Shown here: positions 1-6,696 of the stretch, in pieces
How positions within the stretch are numbered: position 1 is the first letter of the stretch
Layout of the letters: each line of letters starts with the position of its first letter
Source: Leptospira sp.
GTDB lineage: Bacteria > Spirochaetota > Leptospiria > Leptospirales > Leptospiraceae
Assembly (NCBI GenBank): GCA_025457985.1
Contig: JALOTI010000054.1
Span: forward strand, 1-8,858
DNA: 8,858 nucleotides
Reading direction: 5' to 3'
Translations under genes and position numbers: made by a program
The notes under the pieces: model-generated
Seen by the model: only the letters and a program-made list of their open reading frames with translations
What the model was told of the DNA's origin: nothing
The model's database searches: none

Positions 1-1811
1 ACTCGCAGCCTGGATATCCTAAGTTAGCTTCCCAGGATAATTCGATTCAGAACCGATCAAAAGCTACTCTTTCTACCCATCCAAAAATCATTTCAAATCA
101 GTTTAATAGAAAGGCGTTAGATGAGTTTCTATTGCAATTTGATAAATTACAATTTCCCATCCAACCGATGGAAGGAAGTAACTCTTGGGTTATCGGACCT
201 TCTCGGTCCACAAGTGGTGGAGCAATTCTTGCCAATGATCCACATATAGCCCTATCGAATCCGGGTGCTTGGTATGAAGCACATATTCAATTTCCTGGTT
301 ACGAAAACTACGGGTATTTTTTGTCCATTGTTCCCTTCCCTTTGATTGCACATAACAAAGAAAAGGCTTGGGCCCTGACAATGTTAGAGCAAGACGACGT
401 CAATTTGTACTTTGAAACCATTGAAGGAGATAAATTTCTCTACAAAGATTCCTGGATTCCTTTGCAAATTATATCTGATCCTATTCTCCAAAAGGACGGA
501 AAAGAGATCCCTTTTTCTGTGAAGATTACAAACCACGGACCTATTATAACGGAATTTATCCAAGGATATAAAGGTCGTCCTATTAGTTTGTATTGGGCAA
601 ACCACCATCTAAAAAATCCTCTTTTAGATGTTTTATATAAAATGGGCAGGGCAAATAGTTTTAGCGAATTAGATTCGGCATCTTCTCTGATTGCGGCGCC
701 TGGATTGAATTTTAGTTATGCTGATAAGAATGGAAATATCGCATATTATTCTGTTGGTAGATTTCCTATACTAAAATCAGGGAATCCTAGGAAAATTTTG
801 GAGGGTAGTACGGGTGAAGAGGATATCATAGGTTATGTGGCTCCTTCTAACAATACAAAGTTGGTCAATCCAAAAAATGGAATTATTGTTACTGCGAACA
901 ATCTCGTCACTACAAATAATCTTCCTGGTCTCGGAAAACCAGAAGGGAATTGGCAACCAGCTGATCGATTTCAAAGAATCGTATCAGTGTTGGAAAGCAA
1001 AGAAAAATGGAGTTTGGAAGAACTTGCCGCACTGCAAAATGATACAGTTGCTAGTTTTGCCCCTGAATATTTGGAAATACTTTTACAAAATACAAAAGAA
1101 CCGAAAACTCTGGCAGGCAAACAAGTTTTAGAAAAACTGAAAGCTTGGAATTTTGAACATGATACTGACTCATCTGGCGCAGCTGTGTATGATGTATTTT
1201 TTTATACTACACTAAAGCTATGTCTTCTGGATGAACTAGGAAAAGAAAAATTTGAGCTTTATGGCGAATTTGCGGAGTATTGGAACGCCTATCGGAAGTT
1301 AGTGCGAAGTCCAAATTCCAGATTTTGGGATGACCAATCTACTGTTGGAGTGATTGAAACTCGGGATGATATACTTCAGAAATCTTTAGATGAAACAGGT
1401 GCCTACTTAGAATCAAAGATTTCAAAATCGCCAAGTCTTTGGACCTGGAAAAATCTCTACAAAGTAAAACATCCACATCCACTTGGAGTTTTGCCAATGA
1501 TTGGGCGTATCTTTAATATTGGTCCACATCCTTCCAAAGGTGGTTCAGAAGTTGTCAACAACCTCAAATATAAATTGATGAGAGAAGACTGGACGGCCAC
1601 ATCTGGTCCTTCCAAACGAAGGGTCATCGATTTTGGAAGGTTTAGCGAATCGGTAACCCAACTACCGATTGGGAATAGCGGTAACTTAGCGAGTCCGTTT
1701 TATGGGAATATGGTTGAGGACTACATTCATGGTAAGGCACGTAAAATTCTCTTTTCCAAGGAAGAGATAGGAGAGGGAAAATTCCAATTAACCTTTTTAC
1801 CTAAGCCATAA
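1..1811 (+). CDS. Penicillin acylase family Ntn hydrolase (5' truncated by window edge)
   Basis: The reading frame is open from base 3 to the TAA at 1809-1811, so this is the C-terminal part of a longer protein. Family members are exported precursors that cut themselves into alpha and beta chains and hydrolyse amide bonds of acylated substrates (beta-lactams, N-acyl-homoserine lactones, other acyl amides). The motif EGSNSW gives the nucleophile: Ser at 177-179 would become beta residue 1. Counting from it, His lies at beta-23 (in NDPH) and Asn at beta-241 (in VTANN), matching the family's catalytic and oxyanion positions. Other family blocks visible are WYEAHI, HNKEKAWALT, NHGPI, NFSYADKNGNIAYY and ADRFQRI. 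The beta chain is about 544 residues, the usual size. About 58 residues before the Ser are the alpha-chain end or spacer peptide; signal peptide and main alpha chain are off-window. His at beta-23, where penicillin G acylase has Gln, points to the cephalosporin/AHL-acylase side. Substrate cannot be read from sequence. Periplasmic location is inferred from the family. Confidence 0.93.
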   Translation, partial: SQPGYPKLASQDNSIQNRSKATLSTHPKIISNQFNRKALDEFLLQFDKLQFPIQPMEGSNSWVIGPSRSTSGGAILANDPHIALSNPGAWYEAHIQFPGYENYGYFLSIVPFPLIAHNKEKAWALTMLEQDDVNLYFETIEGDKFLYKDSWIPLQIISDPILQKDGKEIPFSVKITNHGPIITEFIQGYKGRPISLYWANHHLKNPLLDVLYKMGRANSFSELDSASSLIAAPGLNFSYADKNGNIAYYSVGRFPILKSGNPRKILEGSTGEEDIIGYVAPSNNTKLVNPKNGIIVTANNLVTTNNLPGLGKPEGNWQPADRFQRIVSVLESKEKWSLEELAALQNDTVASFAPEYLEILLQNTKEPKTLAGKQVLEKLKAWNFEHDTDSSGAAVYDVFFYTTLKLCLLDELGKEKFELYGEFAEYWNAYRKLVRSPNSRFWDDQSTVGVIETRDDILQKSLDETGAYLESKISKSPSLWTWKNLYKVKHPHPLGVLPMIGRIFNIGPHPSKGGSEVVNNLKYKLMREDWTATSGPSKRRVIDFGRFSESVTQLPIGNSGNLASPFYGNMVEDYIHGKARKILFSKEEIGEGKFQLTFLPKP

Positions 1812-1884
1812 AATAAAAGAATCTGCGTTTCTTCTGAGATTTTCTTCTCTTTGGGAATGCAGATTTCGTCGATCCTTAAACTGA

Positions 1885-3048
1885 ATGGTTCGGCACTTAT
1901 TCCTATATATCTGTTTCTTCTCATCCATTCTCGCTCAAGCACCAGATGACAGGTTGGTGTTTGCGTTTCGTAGCCAAGAATCCTTAGAACCACTGCGAAT
2001 GATAGTTGTCGGGGATGTTGTTGGTGTAGAAAAGGCATCATTTTTTGAAGTCGATAAGGTTTCGGCAGAACTTGCGGTGGATACCCGTCCCGATACAGTC
2101 ACCTTAAAAGTTTCTGATCCGAAAGGGATTCGTGTTGGTCAGACTTTATACTTACTCGAAAAGAATCCAGACCACAAAACATTCAAAGATGGTAATATAG
2201 TTGGGATGATTACTGTTAAGTCAGTTTACCAAACTACATTTTTTGGATGGCAAGTCCGTGGTGAAGGTTATCTGCGACTCATCGAAGATCGACCGATGAC
2301 AGCTGCTAGGTTATTGGATACAACAAAATATGAGGAAGCTTTTTTAGCTAAAAGACAAGGTGACCATTATTTTGCGAAAGGTCAGATTGAGGAAGCCATT
2401 CGCCATTACAAACATGCGGCTTCACTCGATCAAGGTTCACCTGATATACATTATGCCCTGGGTAAAGCTCATTGGAAAGATGGAGAAGGTTATGTTTCCA
2501 CTGCGTTCGAGTATTCCATCGCATGGAAAAATAGGGCAAGGTTTTCCAATAACCAAGAAAAAATATTATTTTATTTAGATTATATGCGTTTTTTAGTATT
2601 CTATCATAAAGTAGAAGGGAAAGAGAATAAAAAACAATTTGAGCTAATGCCAATCGTTGCAAAAGAGGCTCGAGAAGTTTTTCCTAAAAACTATGAAGTC
2701 TGGTTGTATAATTTGGAGATTGCATACATCAATCTTACACATTCTGGTTTAGCTGAGCAAGGTGTAGCAGTACGAAAGAATCGTGAAGAATGGAGTGAAC
2801 TTGCTGAATTATCTCTCAAAAAAGCATATAGCCTCCGTAAAGCAGATTATTACCTTCATAAACTTGCATGTTTATACTATAATGTTAAATGGAAGGAATA
2901 TCGCGGAAGCTCAAAGGAAATTGAGTATCGAGATAAACTCGTTGAACATGGTAAGTTGTTGCGACTCTATTATACGGGTGATAGCCAAATTTCAGAAGAT
3001 ATCTTAAATGCGATTCGATTAGCGGAGAAACAATCGGGATTATTCTGA
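1885..3048 (+). CDS. Exported TPR-repeat protein of unknown function
   Basis: 387 residues. The ATG at 1885 directly follows an in-frame TGA (1882-1884), so no earlier start is possible; no good Shine-Dalgarno is visible. Residues 1-18 form a short signal peptide: positive start (R3, H4), hydrophobic core LFLYICFFSSIL, then AQA, a plausible signal peptidase I site near residue 18. Residues about 20-140 are strand-rich and contain a segment, VSDPKGIRVGQTLYL, that looks like a small beta domain; I do not recognise it. Residues about 149-185 (AFLAKRQGDHYFAKGQIEEA, then the helix to L181) make a clear TPR, followed by a second weaker repeat at 186-219. The rest to 387 is helical and may hold degenerate repeats, for example around 309-335. 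TPRs mediate protein contacts, so a scaffold role in the periplasm or outer membrane is an inference only. The gene follows the acylase by 73 bp in the same direction and could be co-transcribed with it. Confidence 0.85.
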   Translation: MVRHLFLYICFFSSILAQAPDDRLVFAFRSQESLEPLRMIVVGDVVGVEKASFFEVDKVSAELAVDTRPDTVTLKVSDPKGIRVGQTLYLLEKNPDHKTFKDGNIVGMITVKSVYQTTFFGWQVRGEGYLRLIEDRPMTAARLLDTTKYEEAFLAKRQGDHYFAKGQIEEAIRHYKHAASLDQGSPDIHYALGKAHWKDGEGYVSTAFEYSIAWKNRARFSNNQEKILFYLDYMRFLVFYHKVEGKENKKQFELMPIVAKEAREVFPKNYEVWLYNLEIAYINLTHSGLAEQGVAVRKNREEWSELAELSLKKAYSLRKADYYLHKLACLYYNVKWKEYRGSSKEIEYRDKLVEHGKLLRLYYTGDSQISEDILNAIRLAEKQSGLF

Positions 3049-4329
3049 GAGAATTTTCATACTTTTTCGGAATAAAAATTCTTCCAGATATAACATATCA
3101 TCTGGAGCAGCACTAAAATAATTTACCCCTAAGTGAAAATGATCTCCGCGGTCTAAAAATCGGATGATTTCTCCTCGGATAATCATTGTCCTCTCATCGT
3201 TTAGAGGAATAAACATTTTTATGATATTGTGTCTTTTAAGATATAAAAACAGTCTTTTATCAAAAATCTCAAATAGAAGTCCATCTAAAGAAATATCGAT
3301 GACCCTCGTTGTACTTTGCATAGTCTCATAACTGCCTTCTTGAATGGCAATTTTTGTAAAAGCATAACTCACAATTTCAGACAATTCATGAATATAATCC
3401 CCTTGCGCCAAAGAAATTGTAAATCTTTCCATAGCCGTTGAATAAACTTTTAAGAATCCAACTACCTCTTCATAAAGTCGAATCGGAGCTACCACATAAG
3501 AAACTAAAAAATTTCTCGACTCATGTTTTCGCATGGATTCAAAGAAATCGAGTGCAAAACCCTCATCATATTCCTTGGACATTTCTTGGAACTCGCGGTA
3601 GAAGTTGAATAAGGTAGGGTGTTTCGTTTCTTGGATATAAGAATCAATTCTGTTACAATCTGCAATATAGATTGACTTGCCTGTGTTTTCGATGGTCTGT
3701 TTTAAAAACTTTTCAAACTCATTTCCATTCGTCTCGTTTTTAAAGAAAACAATTTCGTAATCTGAACTAACTTTTTGGATAGCCTCAGTCAATATTAAAT
3801 TTATCAAATTTAAGTCTGGTTGGTCCCTCCGTACTTCCTTCATTAGGTGGGGAAACCGAGATTCAGCATAAAGGTTTTTTCCTACTTCTCTAGATCCACC
3901 ACTCAAGGATCGAAATAGGATGATAAAGTTCATAAATAGATCATCTACTGGAATCCTTCGGTTGGTTCTGAGTTGGTAGGACTGAAGTTCCGTAGGAGTT
4001 TTGATAACAATTCGTTCTTTTTGTATATCTGTAATGACTACCTCAAACTGGTAGTTGATATTCATTACTTCAAAGCGAACCCTTGCTCTTCTGGATCCCT
4101 GTTCCACTAGATCGGGAATGGTTAGAATCACATGATTGGTTTGGATATCTTCAACGGCGGCAATCAAGGACTCTTCTTCATAAATGAATTCAAATTCTCG
4201 ATTGTCCGCTTTTAGGTAGTAAAAGAGGTGTTTTACAATATTTACGTCTGAACCGATGATCGTTTCCTCAAAAAGGGTTTCGAGGATCGTAATGAGTTCC
4301 TGCATCGAGTCGGTTCTGCCGATTGCCAT
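3040..4329 (-). CDS. PilZ-domain protein (YcgR-like N-domain, PilZ apparently split by a GAF-like insert)
   Basis: 429 residues, no signal peptide or membrane segment. Residues about 40-120 form a beta-rich block resembling the YcgR N-terminal domain that precedes PilZ, ending in QLRTNRR. R121 and R125 fit the RxxxR c-di-GMP-binding motif. The second PilZ signature, DxSxxG, is D345-S347-G350 (VIDISLDGLLFE), followed by strands ending in HFHLGVNYF (398-405). In a normal PilZ these motifs lie some 20-30 residues apart; here about 220 intervene. The intervening part (about 160-335) looks GAF-like: VVAPIRLYEEVVGFLKVYS (279-297) and a final helix to 329. Likely role: a c-di-GMP effector with a second sensory module; target unknown. 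I associate this layout with leptospiral proteins labelled DUF1577, from memory. The ATG at 4329 is preceded by an in-frame TAA 6 bases upstream. M9 is an alternative start, but neither has a clear ribosome site. Its stop overlaps the convergent TPR gene by 9 bp. Confidence 0.85.
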   Translation of the reverse strand: MAIGRTDSMQELITILETLFEETIIGSDVNIVKHLFYYLKADNREFEFIYEEESLIAAVEDIQTNHVILTIPDLVEQGSRRARVRFEVMNINYQFEVVITDIQKERIVIKTPTELQSYQLRTNRRIPVDDLFMNFIILFRSLSGGSREVGKNLYAESRFPHLMKEVRRDQPDLNLINLILTEAIQKVSSDYEIVFFKNETNGNEFEKFLKQTIENTGKSIYIADCNRIDSYIQETKHPTLFNFYREFQEMSKEYDEGFALDFFESMRKHESRNFLVSYVVAPIRLYEEVVGFLKVYSTAMERFTISLAQGDYIHELSEIVSYAFTKIAIQEGSYETMQSTTRVIDISLDGLLFEIFDKRLFLYLKRHNIIKMFIPLNDERTMIIRGEIIRFLDRGDHFHLGVNYFSAAPDDMLYLEEFLFRKSMKILSE

Positions 4330-4419
4330 ACATTAAATATCGAAGATCCAATCCTCAAAATCGAACCAACAAGCCGAAAATTCTGCAGGAAATCTGCATT
4401 TTACTCCGACAGATTTAGT
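4330..4419. promoter_or_regulatory. Divergent intergenic region with a small dyad
   Basis: This 90-bp gap separates the divergently transcribed PilZ gene and the 4420 gene, so it should hold promoters or leaders for both. I found no clean -35/-10 pair on either strand. The one structured element is a 15-bp dyad at 4384-4398, TGCAG-GAAAT-CTGCA, 21 bp before the ATG at 4420. It could be a small operator or chance. The feature is supported by gene orientation only. Confidence 0.35.
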
Positions 4420-4950
4420 ATGGAATTAGTCATCCCTGAAAGCGTTAACCCAGAACTTTTGCCAATGATCCGCCAAGGACTTTTGAATCCTAAAAAACTT
4501 TCGATTCTTTCGGAATTGTACCAAATTGTGGAAAGGTTTTCTGGGTGTTTGTATACGGACGAGGAGACTCAAAAAAAGATTCAGGACAAAACAGGCTCTT
4601 TGCCTGATCTCATTACATGGGGAGATTATTTCCAAACAGAAGTTGCTTCGCGTTATTTTTTAGAATCGGAGGATGCTCTCCGGAAAATCGTGGATACGAT
4701 TCGGTTTGATTTGATTTCAGCTCATTTGATTTTTTCAGGCAAACCAGACCATTACAAAGATAGGATACGGGCTGAAGCACTATTTAGTAAGGGTATCGAC
4801 CAAATCGTTTTAGACAAGGAAATCGAAGAATCGTTACACTTAGAAATTTTATTAAATTACTTTGAGAATCTGGAGATGAGAAACAAACCTTTATCTTTAC
4901 AGGATAAGGCTTGGTATGAATCCTTCCAGATTGATGAACTCGCAGTCTAA
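4420..4950 (+). CDS. Conserved-looking hypothetical protein, first gene of a two-gene unit
   Basis: 176 residues, not recognised. The frame stays open upstream into the divergent gap, but no ATG, GTG or TTG occurs there, so ATG 4420 is the first usable start; no strong Shine-Dalgarno precedes it. There is no signal peptide, membrane span or cysteine cluster (only C43). The protein is acidic and mostly helical by eye: helices around 13-40 (LLPMIRQGLL, LSILSELYQIVERF), 70-100 and 112-150. No catalytic motif stands out. It overlaps the next gene, an enoyl-CoA hydratase/isomerase-family protein, by 35 bp, so the two are almost certainly co-transcribed and probably translationally coupled. A role linked to acyl-CoA metabolism is guilt by association only. 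Coding is supported by length, overlap geometry and the absence of a competing frame. Confidence 0.8.
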   Translation: MELVIPESVNPELLPMIRQGLLNPKKLSILSELYQIVERFSGCLYTDEETQKKIQDKTGSLPDLITWGDYFQTEVASRYFLESEDALRKIVDTIRFDLISAHLIFSGKPDHYKDRIRAEALFSKGIDQIVLDKEIEESLHLEILLNYFENLEMRNKPLSLQDKAWYESFQIDELAV

Positions 4951-5752
4951 ATTTTACCAATACGAATTTTTAGAAACCTCTGAAATAGAAACATCCCACG
5001 GTAGGATTGTTTCTATTTTTTTAAACAATCCGAACTCGAGAAATTCCATGACTTGGAAAATGGGTGAGGAGTTTTATCACCTAATACAACAAATTCGGAA
5101 AGAAAAAAATCTTCCTAGGGCAGTAGTTCTTGCAGGTAAAAATGAAGTTTTTTGTGCGGGGGGAGACTTAAATCTTCTAAGATCCTTTTCGAAAAAAAGT
5201 TTCTCACAAAACAGGCGTGATATGAAAAAGTTTTATAGCTTTTTTTTATCAGTTCGTGACTTGCCAGTTCCGGTTATAGCAGCATGTAATGGTCACGCAA
5301 TTGGTGCTGGACTCTCCCTCGCCTTTGCCTGTGATTTCAGAATCTTTGCTGAAGAAGGAAAGTATTCGTTCAATTTTGTCCGATTGGGCATCCATCCTGG
5401 AATGGGCAGTAGTTATCTTGCCCCGGAGTTGCTTGGAAAAAGTTTGGGAACGAATTTGCTGATGTCTGGCGATCAGTTTGATGGAAAAAAAGCTAAAGAA
5501 ATCGGATTAGCTTATGACGTTGTCACCAAACAAAAAGTAGTTGAGCGAGCCATGGAGCTTGCAGAATCGCTTACAAAGGCGTCTCCCCTTGCAATCCAAG
5601 AGTTAAAAACAAACCTATACTCCAAAAAAAAATTAGACCAAGCACTGAAAAAGGAAGCAGAATCCCAAGCTCGTAACTTTATTTCTGAAGATTTTAAAGA
5701 AACGATACAGAGCATTCTGGAAAAAAGAGAGCCCAAATTTTTGGGGCGCTAG
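4916..5752 (+). CDS. Enoyl-CoA hydratase/isomerase (crotonase) family protein
   Basis: 278 residues, close to the usual 255-280. Crotonase-fold enzymes bind acyl-CoA and stabilise a thioester enolate in an oxyanion hole; they include hydratases, isomerases and others. Visible blocks: FLNNPNSRNSMT (35-46), the oxyanion strand FCAGGDL (79-85), NGHAIGAGLSLAFACD (125-140), VRLGIHPGMGSSYL (155-168), SGDQFDGKKAKEIGL (184-198) and a C-terminal EKREPKFLG. The two hydratase glutamates of rat mitochondrial crotonase (Glu144, Glu164) align to S134 and F154, so a hydratase call is not safe; isomerase or another thioester reaction is equally possible. ATG 4916 is chosen because AAGG at 4906-4909 sits 6 bases upstream; ATG 4934 (M7) lacks such a site and is the alternative. 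The start lies inside the preceding gene, suggesting coupled translation. Cytosolic. A perfect hairpin follows the TAG stop. Confidence 0.92.
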   Translation: MNPSRLMNSQSKFYQYEFLETSEIETSHGRIVSIFLNNPNSRNSMTWKMGEEFYHLIQQIRKEKNLPRAVVLAGKNEVFCAGGDLNLLRSFSKKSFSQNRRDMKKFYSFFLSVRDLPVPVIAACNGHAIGAGLSLAFACDFRIFAEEGKYSFNFVRLGIHPGMGSSYLAPELLGKSLGTNLLMSGDQFDGKKAKEIGLAYDVVTKQKVVERAMELAESLTKASPLAIQELKTNLYSKKKLDQALKKEAESQARNFISEDFKETIQSILEKREPKFLGR

Positions 5753-5755
5753 ATC

Positions 5756-5782
5756 AAAAATTTAGAAGAATTCTAAATTTTT
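5756..5782. terminator. Perfect AT-rich hairpin after the crotonase gene
   Basis: Two perfect 12-base arms, AAAAATTTAGAA (5756-5767) and TTCTAAATTTTT (5771-5782), flank a 3-base loop and begin 3 bp after the TAG stop. The A-run and T-run at the ends make it symmetrical, so it could end transcription in both directions. The stem is AT-rich and therefore weak. It lies 37 bp before the Fnr-like gene, so a regulator-binding dyad is an alternative reading. Confidence 0.6.
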
Positions 5783-5819
5783 CTCGACACAAAAAAAACT
5801 CCGTGGTTCGGTTCAGGAA

Positions 5820-6515
5820 ATGGAACAGAAGATGAACCCAGATTGTTTTGTCTGTGATTACAAAAATCACAATGTGTTGCACTGTGCGGCACACGAAACC
5901 ATTGAGAGGATCAACGATTCCAAAGACTTTGCCATTTTTCCTAGGGGAAAGATTTTATTCCACTCTGGGAATGAAGCGAAGGGGTTTTTTTTCATCAAGT
6001 CGGGTCTTGTGAGGAGTTTTGTCCAGCTCTCCAATGGAAAAGAGCAAACCCTTCGGTTGAATGGCCCTGGAGATTGGATCGGCTTTCGTGATTGTATTTC
6101 TGAGTCCGTCTACCACCACAGTGCGGTTTCCGTAGAGGACACCCATGTTTGTTACCTGACTGGGGACCTAATTGCCGAACTAGTTAAGGATGATATCAAC
6201 TTCCAAAAAGAGGTTTTCCGTCAAATGGGCAAGGAATGGCGTGAGACAGAAGAACATGTTGTTTCCTTGGGAACCAAACAGGTTCACGAAAAACTCGCCG
6301 AAATTTTAATCGTCCTAGACAACGCCCAAGGTCGTCGAAACCATGTTGAGCTCAAAGTAACGAGAGACGTACTAGCTACCTATATCGGAACCAAGACGGA
6401 AACCCTTGTTCGAGCACTCTCTGACCTAAAGGCGCGAGACTTTATCGCCGTCGAAAAGAACAAAATTGAAATTCGGAACAGAGAGGCGCTGGTCTCTCTT
6501 TCAAAAATCGCTTAA
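5820..6515 (+). CDS. Crp/Fnr-family transcriptional regulator with FNR-like cysteines
   Basis: 231 residues. Layout: cysteine-bearing N-terminus (1-30), cyclic-nucleotide-type beta barrel (about 35-120; IFPRGKILFHSGNEAKGFFFIKSG, split as residues 39-50 and 51-62), long dimer helix (about 126-155) and C-terminal winged HTH (about 160-225; TRDVLATYIGTKTETLVRAL at 181-200). C9, C12 and C22 near the N-terminus plus C111, which aligns with C122 of E. coli FNR (HVC versus MVC), reproduce the four-cysteine pattern that holds an oxygen-labile [4Fe-4S] cluster, though with C-x2-C-x9-C spacing instead of C-x2-C-x5-C. The recognition helix has E194 and R198 as in FNR, but V197 replaces the FNR Ser212. 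An oxygen- or redox-responsive regulator is likely by inference. Start: AGGA at 5815-5818 is too close to ATG 5820; ATG 5832 (M5) with GGA at 5822-5824 is an equally good start and keeps all cysteines. Regulator and target genes are otherwise unlinked here. Confidence 0.92.
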   Translation: MEQKMNPDCFVCDYKNHNVLHCAAHETIERINDSKDFAIFPRGKILFHSGNEAKGFFFIKSGLVRSFVQLSNGKEQTLRLNGPGDWIGFRDCISESVYHHSAVSVEDTHVCYLTGDLIAELVKDDINFQKEVFRQMGKEWRETEEHVVSLGTKQVHEKLAEILIVLDNAQGRRNHVELKVTRDVLATYIGTKTETLVRALSDLKARDFIAVEKNKIEIRNREALVSLSKIA

Positions 6516-6619
6516 TTTTTTCCAAATCCTATTAAGGCAAGGTTCCAATCCTCCGATGGTAGAAGTGATTGATAATCAAGGTAAAGTCTGTTGCCTGATT
6601 TTACTTTAAGTCACTCCCG

Positions 6620-6650
6620 GGGGAGATCCGTAAGGATTTCCCCTTTTTTT
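6620..6650 (+). terminator. Strong intrinsic terminator upstream of the rhomboid gene
   Basis: A 10-bp stem (GGGGAGATCC at 6620-6629 with GGATTTCCCC at 6634-6643, one G-U pair) is capped by a GTAA loop, a GNRA-type tetraloop, and followed directly by seven T's (6644-6650). This is a textbook Rho-independent terminator for plus-strand transcription. It ends 104 bp after the fnr-like stop plus the stem, and only 46 bp before the rhomboid ATG, so it may also act as a leader terminator for that gene. Confidence 0.9.
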
Positions 6651-6696
6651 ATTTCCCTTGTTTCTTTCTCTCCATTCTAAAGTTTGGAACCTAAAG

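Noticed and set aside
132..134. TTG at 132 as the start of the acylase gene
   Set aside because: The frame is open all the way to base 3 and the catalytic serine lies only 15 codons later; the family needs a signal peptide and alpha chain before it, so this is an internal codon.
1820..1865. Inverted repeat AATCTGC / GCAGATT after the acylase gene
   Set aside because: Only 7 bp of stem with a 32-base loop and no T-run; too weak to call a terminator.
2348..2662. Antisense open frame inside the TPR gene, and similar antisense frames elsewhere
   Set aside because: These run opposite well-supported genes, show no family motif and no ribosome site; they are by-products of the real reading frames.
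6537..6555. GGTTCCAATCC resembling a tRNA T-arm
   Set aside because: Only three pairs would form in the stem, the T-loop lacks the usual TTCGA, and no acceptor, D or anticodon arms surround it.
6658..6660. TTG start giving a rhomboid longer by 13 residues
   Set aside because: It begins 8 bases after the terminator T-run without a ribosome site, and the extra residues add nothing to the rhomboid fold; ATG 6697 has a GGA at suitable distance.
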